Source: Rhizobium redzepovicii (lineage in GTDB: Bacteria > Pseudomonadota > Alphaproteobacteria > Rhizobiales > Rhizobiaceae). Taken from it: a DNA stretch of 64,000 nucleotides. The stretch spans positions 62,001 to 126,000 of the forward strand of contig NZ_JAILYH010000019.1 of the NCBI RefSeq assembly GCF_019793435.1, in the 5' to 3' direction. Made by a program: the position numbers and the translations under genes. The stretch's first letter is position 1. Every line of letters starts with the position of its first letter. The notes beneath the pieces are model-generated. The model did not search any database and had not been told where the DNA came from. It worked only from the letters and a program-made list of their open reading frames with translations. Below are positions 17,814-24,872 of this stretch, piece by piece.

Positions 17814-18313
17814 TGCTGTCGCGCGAGGATTTCGTTTTCCGCTTCGGCGGCGTCTTCGAACATTCGCCTTTCATCGCCGAGCGTGCCTATGACGCCGGCG
17901 GCCTGACCGAGCCGCTGACGGCATCAGGCGTGCATGCGGCGCTTGCGGCCGTCTTCCGCGCCGCAAGCCCGGAGGAACGTCTCGGCGTGCTCCGCGCCCA
18001 CCCCGATCTTGCCGGGCGTCTTGCCATATCCGGCGAACTTACCGAAGACAGCCGCAAGGAGCAGTCCGGCGCCGGTCTCGACCGCCTGAGCCCTGCCGAA
18101 CACGCCCGCTTCACCGAACTCAATTCGGCCTATGTCGAAAAATATGGCTTTCCCTTCATCATCGCCGTCAAAGGACTCGGCAAGGAGGATATTCTGGAAG
18201 CTTTTGAAACACGGATCGGCAACGGCCGGGACGAAGAATTTGCGACCGCGACTGCGCAGGTCGAAAAGATCGCGCTGCTGCGTCTGACCTCGATGCTGCC
18301 GGAGGCGGAATGA
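17813..18313 (+). CDS. uraD: OHCU decarboxylase UraD
   Basis: A 166-residue all-helical protein carrying the OHCU decarboxylase motifs: HPDLAG (catalytic His63) and the FPFIIAVKG segment (113-121). It converts 2-oxo-4-hydroxy-4-carboxy-5-ureidoimidazoline, the product of UraH, into (S)-allantoin. The start at 17813 overlaps the puuE stop, which rules out the longer open frame from 17669. Its stop overlaps the start of the following HepT-like gene (ATGA). Confidence 0.93.
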   Translation: MLSREDFVFRFGGVFEHSPFIAERAYDAGGLTEPLTASGVHAALAAVFRAASPEERLGVLRAHPDLAGRLAISGELTEDSRKEQSGAGLDRLSPAEHARFTELNSAYVEKYGFPFIIAVKGLGKEDILEAFETRIGNGRDEEFATATAQVEKIALLRLTSMLPEAE

Positions 18314-18672
18314 AGGAGAGGCGTGCCATCGACTATCTCAATGACATGCAAAAGGCGGCATCCGAAGCGCTGTCCTTCATCGGCGGAATGGATGAGGCGG
18401 CTTTCGCCGAGGATCAGCTCACTTTCAAGGCCGTTGCCTTCTGCCACTTCACCATCGGTGCCGCGGCATCCCGTCTGCTGGTGACGCATCCGGAATTTGC
18501 CACCGAGCATCCCGGCCTGCCGTGGACAAAGATCTGCGGCACGGGCAATCGCATCCTCGACGATGTCTTCGATCTCGATCCTTCGGACATCTGGGAGGCG
18601 ACCTATCGGACGCTGCCGGAGCTTCTTCGCGAGATCGATGCCGTCCGCAACTGGCATGCCCAAGGTGAGTGA
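18310..18672 (+). CDS. HepT/DUF86-like protein with a degenerate active site
   Basis: A 120-residue helical protein that aligns along its length with HepT (DUF86) proteins, the ribonuclease toxins of MNT/HepT systems; the segment LPWTKICGTGNRILDDVFDLDPSDIW lines up with their catalytic region. The key R-x4-H-x-Y motif is lost: position 79 is Gly instead of Arg, 84 Asp instead of His and 86 Val instead of Tyr. No nucleotidyltransferase partner is nearby. The gene overlaps uraD by four bases and is followed at once by allA, so it is an integral part of the ureide operon. A toxin role is unlikely; a binding or structural role with the ureide enzymes is possible. This is inference. Confidence 0.72.
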   Translation: MKERRAIDYLNDMQKAASEALSFIGGMDEAAFAEDQLTFKAVAFCHFTIGAAASRLLVTHPEFATEHPGLPWTKICGTGNRILDDVFDLDPSDIWEATYRTLPELLREIDAVRNWHAQGE

Positions 18673-18676
18673 GGCC

Positions 18677-19177
18677 ATGCCCGAATTTCTCGACATTTGC
18701 CCGCTCACCAGCGCTGCCTTCGCTGCCTTCGGCGAAGTCATCGAAGCCGATCCGGCCTCGATGCGGCTCATCAATGGTGGCACGACCGAACGGTTTCACG
18801 CGCTGGCTGTGGCGGAGGCGGCGGGCGAGGGCGCGCGCGTCATCATCAATCTGTTTCGCGGCCAGCCGCGCAGTTTCCCCTATGATGTCGATATGATGGA
18901 GCGTCATCCTTTCGGCAGCCAGAGTTTCTCGCCGGTTTCCGGCCGTCCTTTTCTGGTCGTCGTCGCCGAGGACGAGAGCGGACGCCCGGGCAGGCCGCAG
19001 GTGTTTTACGCGCGGGGGGACCAGGGTGTGAACTACCGCCGCAATGTCTGGCATCATCCGCTGATGGCGCTTGGCCAAGTCTCCGATTTCCTGGTCGTCG
19101 ATCGCGAGGGGCCAGGCAACAATCTGGAGGAATTCTTCTTCGAAACCCCCTTCGTCATCAGAGAGCCAGCCCCATGA
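18677..19177 (+). CDS. allA: Ureidoglycolate lyase AllA
   Basis: A 166-residue cupin-fold protein with the AllA features FGEVIEAD near the N-terminus, VINLFRGQP, MMERHPFGSQSF and the C-terminal NYRRNVWHHPLMAL. It splits ureidoglycolate into glyoxylate and urea. The start at 18677 follows GTGAGTGAGG; the frame upstream belongs to the previous gene. Its stop overlaps the uraH start (ATGA at 19174-19177). Ureidoglycolate would come from allantoate, but no allantoicase or allantoate amidohydrolase gene is present in the window. Confidence 0.92.
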   Translation: MPEFLDICPLTSAAFAAFGEVIEADPASMRLINGGTTERFHALAVAEAAGEGARVIINLFRGQPRSFPYDVDMMERHPFGSQSFSPVSGRPFLVVVAEDESGRPGRPQVFYARGDQGVNYRRNVWHHPLMALGQVSDFLVVDREGPGNNLEEFFFETPFVIREPAP

Positions 19178-19530
19178 CCGGACTGACCACGCATGTTCTC
19201 GATACCGCCTTGGGCAAGCCAGCCGAGCGGCTCAGGATCGATCTTTTCCAGCTCGATGGCGAAATCCGCAGGCATCTGAAGACGGTCGAGACCAATGCCG
19301 ATGGCCGGGTCGACGGCGGCCCCATCCTTGCCGGCGAAAATTTCCGGGCCGGCACCTATGAACTGGTCTTCCACGCCGGTGATTATCTGAGGGGGAGCGG
19401 CACGCCGCTGCCGCATCCGGCTTTCCTCGATCTTGTACCGATCCGTTTCGGCATCGCCGATATCACGGCGCACTACCATGTGCCGCTGCTGATCTCGCCC
19501 TACGGCTATTCCACCTATCGAGGCAGTTAA
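19174..19530 (+). CDS. uraH: 5-hydroxyisourate hydrolase UraH
   Basis: A 118-residue transthyretin-like protein starting with the THVLDTALGKPA signature and ending in the diagnostic C-terminal YRGS. It hydrolyses 5-hydroxyisourate, the product of urate oxidation by PuuD, to OHCU. It is the last gene of the coupled ureide operon; a two-base gap separates it from the metallophosphoesterase gene, which may therefore be co-transcribed. Confidence 0.95.
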   Translation: MTGLTTHVLDTALGKPAERLRIDLFQLDGEIRRHLKTVETNADGRVDGGPILAGENFRAGTYELVFHAGDYLRGSGTPLPHPAFLDLVPIRFGIADITAHYHVPLLISPYGYSTYRGS

Positions 19531-19532
19531 TT

Positions 19533-20273
19533 ATGAAATTCGCCGCGATCGCCGACATTCACGGCAACCATCTGGCGCTTGAAGCCGTGCTTTCGGATAT
19601 TCGCGCTGAAGGTATCGAGGAGATCGTCAACCTCGGCGATTTCTTCAGCGGTCCGCTCGATGCCGGCCGGACGGCGGAGCTGCTGATGCCGCTTGGCCTG
19701 ACCTCGGTCTGCGGCAATCATGACCGCTACCTGATCGAGCAGGATCCGGCGACGATGCATGTTTCGGATGCCTCAGCCTATCGGCAGCTGACGCCGGCCC
19801 ATCTCGACTGGATCCGCGGCCTGCCGTTCGACACGGTCTATCGCGGCGAGGCCTATCTCTGCCATGCGACCCCAAAGAACGACAATCTCTATTGGCTGGA
19901 ATCGGTCTCGCCCGAAGGATTGGTCTTCCTGAAGCCGATCGAGGCGATCGAGGCGCTGGCTGAGGGTATCGACCTGCCGCTGATCCTCTGCGGCCACAGC
20001 CATCTTCCCCGCGCCGTCCGGCTCTCCGACGGCCGCCTGATCGTCAATCCCGGCAGCGTCGGCTGCCCCGCCTATGACGATGTGCTGCCTTACTACCACA
20101 AGGTCGAGGCCGGCCACCCGCTGGCGAGCTACGCTATTCTGGAAAAGACGGCGGCCGGATGGATATGGCAGTTTCGAACCGTTGCCTACGACCATGTGGC
20201 GATGTCGGCACTGGCCGGCGAAAGGGGCCGTGCCGACTGGGCGAGTGCCTTGGCGGCGGGCTGGGTGAGATAG
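19533..20273 (+). CDS. Metallophosphoesterase (YfcE/MJ0936-like)
   Basis: A 246-residue calcineurin-type phosphoesterase with the metal-binding motifs in order: DIHGN (Asp8, His10), GDFFSGP (variant of GDxxdxGP), GNHD, and GHSHLPR near residue 155, followed by NPGSVGCP. Such proteins hydrolyse phosphodiesters or phosphomonoesters; the substrate cannot be read here. It starts two bases after uraH, so it probably shares the ureide transcript. It ends 22 bases from the convergent flotillin gene. Confidence 0.88.
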   Translation: MKFAAIADIHGNHLALEAVLSDIRAEGIEEIVNLGDFFSGPLDAGRTAELLMPLGLTSVCGNHDRYLIEQDPATMHVSDASAYRQLTPAHLDWIRGLPFDTVYRGEAYLCHATPKNDNLYWLESVSPEGLVFLKPIEAIEALAEGIDLPLILCGHSHLPRAVRLSDGRLIVNPGSVGCPAYDDVLPYYHKVEAGHPLASYAILEKTAAGWIWQFRTVAYDHVAMSALAGERGRADWASALAAGWVR

Positions 20274-20295
20274 CCAAGACCCGCCTGCGCTGCGA

Positions 20296-22083
20296 TCAGT
20301 CCTTCTTCGGCGACGAAGGGGCGATCGTCTTTGCCGGGGCCGCGGCCGGTGTTGCCGGCGTTGCCGGAGCAGCAGCCGATGTTGCCGGCCTTGCCGGAGC
20401 CGTGGGCGGTATTGCCGGCTTTGCCGGTGCTGCGGCTGGTGTTGCGCCATTGAGATTTCCAAGGAGCGACGAGATAGCATCGTCGCCGTCGAAGCCGGCT
20501 TCCTTCATCAACCTGTCGAGGATCGGTTTGTTGGCCTGATAGGACAGAAGCTGGCCGGCCAGTCCTTCGCCAAGCCCGATGCCGTTTCCGCCGGTCGCGC
20601 CGTTTCCGCGGCCAAGCATGCCGCCGGTGTCGAAGATCCGGATATCGGAGATCTTTTCGATCGGCTTGACCGCCTCGGCAAGCGCCTCGGGAATGATGCG
20701 GATACGTTCGCGGGTGATCTCGAACTCGATGATGGCAGCGCTCAGTTTGTTACGCGCGTCGTTGAGCAGGGCTTCGCTCTCGGCCGCGGCCTTGCCGGTT
20801 TCGAGAATACCCTTGGCCTTGATGATCGCCGCATCCGCTTCGGCGGTCGCCAGCGTCTTGATGGCTTCGGCTTGGTCGCTTGCGGCCTGTTTTTCAGCCT
20901 CGGCGCCGACGGTGACTGCGGTTGCGTCCGTCTCGGCTTTCTTGCGCGCATCGATCACGGCAATCTGCCTTTCGCGTTCGGCGATCTCGATCGCCTTGGC
21001 GGTGCCGACTTTTTCCTCTGCCGCAATCGCCAGCGCCCGGGCCGCTTCCGCAGCCGCCTTCGCCTCGGATTCTTCACGGCTTTTGTTGGCAACGGCGATC
21101 GCGCTTTCCTGCGCGACGATCTGCAGGTCACGCTTGGCTTCGGTGTCGCGCTGCTGCACGGCGCGGGCCGAATCGATGTTGGCGCTTTCGCGGGCCTGTT
21201 TGGCGGCTGCCTCGCGTTCGGCGACCGCCTGTTCGGAGGCGATGCGGGCTTCTTCCTCGGCGCGTTTTGCCGCCTGCTCCTGCTGGGCGGTTTCGGCGCG
21301 CGTCGCCGCGGATTTGTTGGCGATGTCGCGTTCCTGGCTGAGTTCGGCTTCCCGCTTGGTCCGCTCGATGGTCAGCGACTGCTGGCGGGCCTCCAAATCT
21401 TTCTGGGCGATGGCGACTTCGGTATCGCGAACGATTTCGTTTCGCTCCTTCTTGCGACCCTCGGTGATGCGGGTCAATGCCGCAAGACCTTGCGCATCGA
21501 AGAAGTTGTTGGCGTTGAAGTGCTTGATGTCGGTCTGGTCGAGGCGTGTCAGCGACACGGATTCGAGCTCGAGGCCGTTCGACTGGAGATCGGCGCCGAC
21601 GGCTTCCTGCACGGCCTTGACGAAGTCCATGCGCTGTTCCTGCAGCGCGTCGAGATTCATTGTCGCGGCCACCGAGCGAAGGCCGTCGACGAATTTTGCT
21701 TCGATCAGGATACGAAGCGCCTCGGCATCGTTGGTGCGGCTGCCGAGCGTCTGAGCGGCCAGCGCGATCGAGGAGGCGTCGGGTTTGACGCGCACATAGA
21801 ATTCGGCGCCGATATCGACGCGCATGCGGTCCTTGGTGATCAGTGCATCGCCCTCGCCGCGGCGAACCTCGAGCCGCAGCGTCTTCAGGTTGACGCGGGC
21901 GATCGAGTGAAAGATCGGCAGAACGACCGAACCGCCGTCGAGCACAACCTTCTGGCCGCCAAGACCGGTGCGCACATAGGCTTCGTCGCGGCTGGAGCGG
22001 GTGTAGAGAGAGGCGAGGACAAAACCGATGCCGAAGATCAGAACGATCGCGATAGCGGCCGGTAGAATAATGTCATACATCAT
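20296..22083 (-). CDS. Flotillin-family (SPFH) membrane protein, YqiK-like
   Basis: A 595-residue protein: one N-terminal membrane helix (about 5-27), an SPFH domain, a very long Ala/Glu/Lys-rich coiled coil (about 200-460), and a C-terminal Ala/Pro low-complexity tail (about 548-590) with repeated PATPA-type units. This is the build of bacterial flotillins such as YqiK and FloT, which organise membrane microdomains. Its ATG overlaps the stop of the YqiJ-like gene (22080-22083). In E. coli yqiJ and yqiK are also paired. Together with the upstream PspA-type gene it suggests a membrane-integrity operon. Confidence 0.9.
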   Translation of the reverse strand: MMYDIILPAAIAIVLIFGIGFVLASLYTRSSRDEAYVRTGLGGQKVVLDGGSVVLPIFHSIARVNLKTLRLEVRRGEGDALITKDRMRVDIGAEFYVRVKPDASSIALAAQTLGSRTNDAEALRILIEAKFVDGLRSVAATMNLDALQEQRMDFVKAVQEAVGADLQSNGLELESVSLTRLDQTDIKHFNANNFFDAQGLAALTRITEGRKKERNEIVRDTEVAIAQKDLEARQQSLTIERTKREAELSQERDIANKSAATRAETAQQEQAAKRAEEEARIASEQAVAEREAAAKQARESANIDSARAVQQRDTEAKRDLQIVAQESAIAVANKSREESEAKAAAEAARALAIAAEEKVGTAKAIEIAERERQIAVIDARKKAETDATAVTVGAEAEKQAASDQAEAIKTLATAEADAAIIKAKGILETGKAAAESEALLNDARNKLSAAIIEFEITRERIRIIPEALAEAVKPIEKISDIRIFDTGGMLGRGNGATGGNGIGLGEGLAGQLLSYQANKPILDRLMKEAGFDGDDAISSLLGNLNGATPAAAPAKPAIPPTAPARPATSAAAPATPATPAAAPAKTIAPSSPKKD

Positions 22084-22727
22084 GACTGCTCCCTGAAAGA
22101 TTGATTGTCCGAGCCGGTGGGGTCCACCAGGGCGGGAATGGCGATAAATACATCTGCGTTGCGATCGACGAGGAGAACCTGCGTGCCGATGCCGAGAGGC
22201 TGCTGATCCTTGGCGGCCCTGGCTCTCAGCACATGCCAGTTGCCATGCTGGTCCTTGACGCGGACGCGTCCCGGCAGTCCCTGATCGAGCGGGCCGAGGG
22301 ACACTTCGGCGGTCCGGCCGACGAAGGTGTCGAGATCGACCGCATAGGTCTCGTCGTGCGGCACGATCCGCGCCACGGTTCTGCTCGATGCCCTGACCAT
22401 GGGGAAGGTGATCAAAAGGGCCGGAATGACGGCGATGACGGAGGGTAGCGGCGCCCAGAAGGTGTTGGCGACGGCCTGGACGGCAAAGCCTGAAATGGCG
22501 AAGAAGCCGAGTGTCAGCATCAGCAGAATGAGCAGGGGAACGCCGCCGAGATTGAGCCAGGAGAGATAGCCAGCAATGCCGTCATGGCCATGGAAATCCG
22601 GCTTTCCGAGAAGTTCCGTGATCGAAAAACCCATGACGGTCGCCAGCATCTCGATCGCCGTCAGGCCCGCGAGCACGGCGGCGGCAATGGCAAAGGGAGC
22701 ACATTCGGGCGCGAAGAAAAGTGCCAT
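22080..22727 (-). CDS. YqiJ-like OB-fold membrane protein (NfeD-related)
   Basis: A 215-residue protein with three or four membrane helices in the first ~115 residues and a C-terminal OB-fold-like beta domain (TYAVDLDTFVGRTAEVSLGPLDQG, ending GTQVLLVDRNADVFIA). This is the arrangement of YqiJ and of NfeD proteins, which accompany flotillins. The start at 22727 lies five bases after the stop of the PspA-type gene and its end overlaps the flotillin start. It probably forms a complex with the flotillin; no enzymatic role is expected. Confidence 0.82.
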   Translation of the reverse strand: MALFFAPECAPFAIAAAVLAGLTAIEMLATVMGFSITELLGKPDFHGHDGIAGYLSWLNLGGVPLLILLMLTLGFFAISGFAVQAVANTFWAPLPSVIAVIPALLITFPMVRASSRTVARIVPHDETYAVDLDTFVGRTAEVSLGPLDQGLPGRVRVKDQHGNWHVLRARAAKDQQPLGIGTQVLLVDRNADVFIAIPALVDPTGSDNQSFREQS

Positions 22728-22732
22728 CGGCG

Positions 22733-23872
22733 TTACCGGCTATCCGTCTTGAAGCGTGCGAGGCGTGCCTCGATCGCGCGTTCGCGATGCAACCGGTCGA
22801 GTTCGTCCAACTCGGAACTATTGGTATGCTCGGCTGATGGCACGCCGGTCAGCCGCGAGACCGCCGCGGCGGCGCGGGCGGCACCTGCGCCGGGCGTCGG
22901 TCTGTTGTGGCCGGCTGCGGCCTCTTCGGGATGCTTGGCGATGCTGCGCTTGAAATCGGCAAGGCGGGCGTCGGCCTCGCGGCGGGTGGCGAGAACGGCC
23001 TGGAGGGCTTTCTGGCCTTCGTCCAGCTGCTCCCGGGCGTCGGCCAGTGCCTTGTCGAGCGCGGCGATCTGGGATTCGAGATCGATCTGACGGGCGACGC
23101 CGGCCTTTGCGAGATCATCCCGTCCGGAGGAGACGGCAAGGCGGATCTTTGCGTCGAGCGCGTCCATGTCTTCAACGATTTCGTCCTTGCGGCTCTGGAT
23201 GCGGTATTCCTCAGCGCGCGCCTTGCCGAGGTCGGTGCGGGCTTCCTCGGCCGCCGCATCGATTTCGCGGATCGCCTGTTCGATGACGGCGATCTTGTTG
23301 ACGCCTTCCGCTTTGTCGATCGCTGCATTGGCGATGCCCGCGATCAGGCGACCCATGCGTGAAAGAATGCCTTCATTCGTCATGTTTTCCTCCATCCGAG
23401 CGGAATTCGGCGTGACGCCGATGTTAATCTCGTAGCGATCGTGGTCCGCTACAAGGTATGCGGGAAAAATACTCTCCCATCCCTTGGAATAACCCGCGAC
23501 ATCGAAAGCCACGGCAACACGTCCGTGCACCGTAGCGATCGTGAGATCCGATGGCCCCTTGATGGCGAAAAGCTTGTCGTCGAGCGGCAGCTGCAGCGGA
23601 TCGGGGATGGCGCCCCGATTGGCGGCGAAATCGCGCAGGCCGAGCGTCACCAGCCGCGCCGGCAGGCCCGTCTGCTCGCGGACCGTCTCGTAAGCAAGAT
23701 CATGCAGGACCACGAGATTGGCGCCGGCCTTGTCGTCGATGAGTTCGGTCAGGATGCCGGTCATCTTGCGATAGGCGGCAATGGTGTCATCAAGCGCCTG
23801 CCGGGCCTGATCGTCAGGCGCCAGCATGTAGCGCAATAGCGAAGGATGCGGTGTCTTGCTCGTGGGTGCCAT
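22733..23872 (-). CDS. PspA/IM30-family protein with an extra N-terminal domain
   Basis: A 379-residue protein from the ATG at 23872; a GTG six codons earlier (23890) is also possible. Residues 1 to about 160 form a domain I do not recognise, with mixed alpha/beta character. From the internal Met at 23383 the sequence is a typical PspA/IM30 coiled coil (GILSRMGRLIAGIANAAID). That internal ATG has a perfect GGAGG five bases upstream, while the upstream starts have none, so a 216-residue PspA may be made separately. E. coli yjfI (unknown) precedes the pspA-like yjfJ; a fusion of such a pair is one explanation. It is the first gene of the operon with the YqiJ-like and flotillin genes. Confidence 0.78.
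   Translation of the reverse strand: MAPTSKTPHPSLLRYMLAPDDQARQALDDTIAAYRKMTGILTELIDDKAGANLVVLHDLAYETVREQTGLPARLVTLGLRDFAANRGAIPDPLQLPLDDKLFAIKGPSDLTIATVHGRVAVAFDVAGYSKGWESIFPAYLVADHDRYEINIGVTPNSARMEENMTNEGILSRMGRLIAGIANAAIDKAEGVNKIAVIEQAIREIDAAAEEARTDLGKARAEEYRIQSRKDEIVEDMDALDAKIRLAVSSGRDDLAKAGVARQIDLESQIAALDKALADAREQLDEGQKALQAVLATRREADARLADFKRSIAKHPEEAAAGHNRPTPGAGAARAAAAVSRLTGVPSAEHTNSSELDELDRLHRERAIEARLARFKTDSR
23389..23393 (-). promoter_or_regulatory. Strong internal ribosome binding site in the PspA-type gene
   Basis: Read on the minus strand, GGAGG is followed by AAAAC and then ATG at 23383. It lies inside the long open frame, exactly where the PspA homology begins. Confidence 0.65.
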
Positions 23873-24063
23873 GGATAAAACATAAAGCACCGCTTTTGTG
23901 CTTTCAAGGGGAGGCGCAAAAAATACAACCTTTGCTTAACGTATCGTTAGAAGGCGGGAGGCGTCGAACGATACGCGCTGTAAGCAAGTTGCAAGAAGCA
24001 GCGTTTGAGACATTCCGAATTACATTGCAGATGGAAGAACCGGCATCAGATCGGCTCCGCTCC

Positions 24064-24675
24064 CTATCGAGCGGCCGTGCGCGCCTCGCGAATGCCGGCG
24101 CTGATACGATTGATGATGGTCCATATGAGCAGGAGAGCCACCACGGCCCAAAGCCACGAAGTCCATGCTGCAAACGTTCCACCTGCCGCGACGAAGATGC
24201 CGAGCGCGCTGAAAAGTACCGCGCGGTCGCTCTTGCCCAGTGGCCCGTCGTAACGCCGGCTTGCGCCGACGGTCTGACCCAGAACGCCGGTAAATTCCGT
24301 CAGCGCCGAAAGGAAGATGACGGCCATCGCCAGCACCAAGCCGTTTGGATCGATGAGCGCAAACGGCAAATACAGGGCGACATCCGACACGACATCGCCG
24401 ATCTCGTTCAGATAGGCGCCCAAAATGCTCTTCTGCCCATGTTCGCGCGCAAGCATGCCGTCAATGGCGTTGAGGCCCATGCGCAGGAGAAACCAGACAG
24501 GCACCAGCAGGAACCAATGCGGAAGCGGAGCAACGCTCAGAAAAAGGCCGAGTGCAACCGAGACGGCGGCGGCGATTGACGTCACCTGATTGGCGGTGAC
24601 GCCTCGCGCCGCAAGGGAGCGCACCAGAGGGCGAAGAATATTCTGAAACCGGGACTTCAATTGATAAACAGACAT
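24064..24675 (-). CDS. CDP-alcohol phosphatidyltransferase, YnbA-like
   Basis: A 203-residue membrane protein with about six helices, resembling E. coli YnbA from its N-terminus (MSVYQLKSRFQ) on. The CDP-alcohol phosphotransferase motif is present in variant form: NAIDGMLAR then GAYLNEIGDVVSD. The first and third of the four usual aspartates are Asn, and as I recall it E. coli YnbA shows the same changes. The family swaps CMP in CDP-diacylglycerol for an alcohol; the acceptor here is unknown. It is divergent from the YnbC-like gene at 24873, with which it probably works. Confidence 0.85.
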   Translation of the reverse strand: MSVYQLKSRFQNILRPLVRSLAARGVTANQVTSIAAAVSVALGLFLSVAPLPHWFLLVPVWFLLRMGLNAIDGMLAREHGQKSILGAYLNEIGDVVSDVALYLPFALIDPNGLVLAMAVIFLSALTEFTGVLGQTVGASRRYDGPLGKSDRAVLFSALGIFVAAGGTFAAWTSWLWAVVALLLIWTIINRISAGIREARTAAR

Positions 24676-24801
24676 GCGACCTCAATGGAATTTCGTGGCA
24701 TCGGATAAATCTAGTCCGGCTCCGGCGGTGCAGATCGTACTTGTGGGGAAGTCCATACTTCATAGCGGTTCTCGCTTAGGACTTACATTTGCGACTAGAC
24801 T

Positions 24802-24818
24802 TTTGCAATGAATGCAAA
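24802..24818. promoter_or_regulatory. Dyad in the ynbA/ynbC-like divergent region
   Basis: TTTGCA-N5-TGCAAA, a perfect 6-base inverted repeat midway between the two divergent genes. It could be an operator for both; no regulator gene for this cluster is adjacent. Confidence 0.4.
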
Positions 24819-24872
24819 TCACTGTTCCGCTAATGGTTGCAACTCATCCATCGATCAGAATTGGAGAAGACC

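Noticed and set aside
18310..18672. Functional HepT toxin of a toxin-antitoxin pair
   Set aside because: Catalytic Arg, His and Tyr are absent and there is no MNT antitoxin gene beside it.
20340..20460. Short tandem GCCGG-rich units as a regulatory repeat
   Set aside because: They encode the Ala/Pro tail of the flotillin and need no other explanation.
20872..22065. Open frame of ~397 codons antisense to the flotillin gene
   Set aside because: It mirrors the repetitive coiled coil of the flotillin; no family motif or ribosome binding site.
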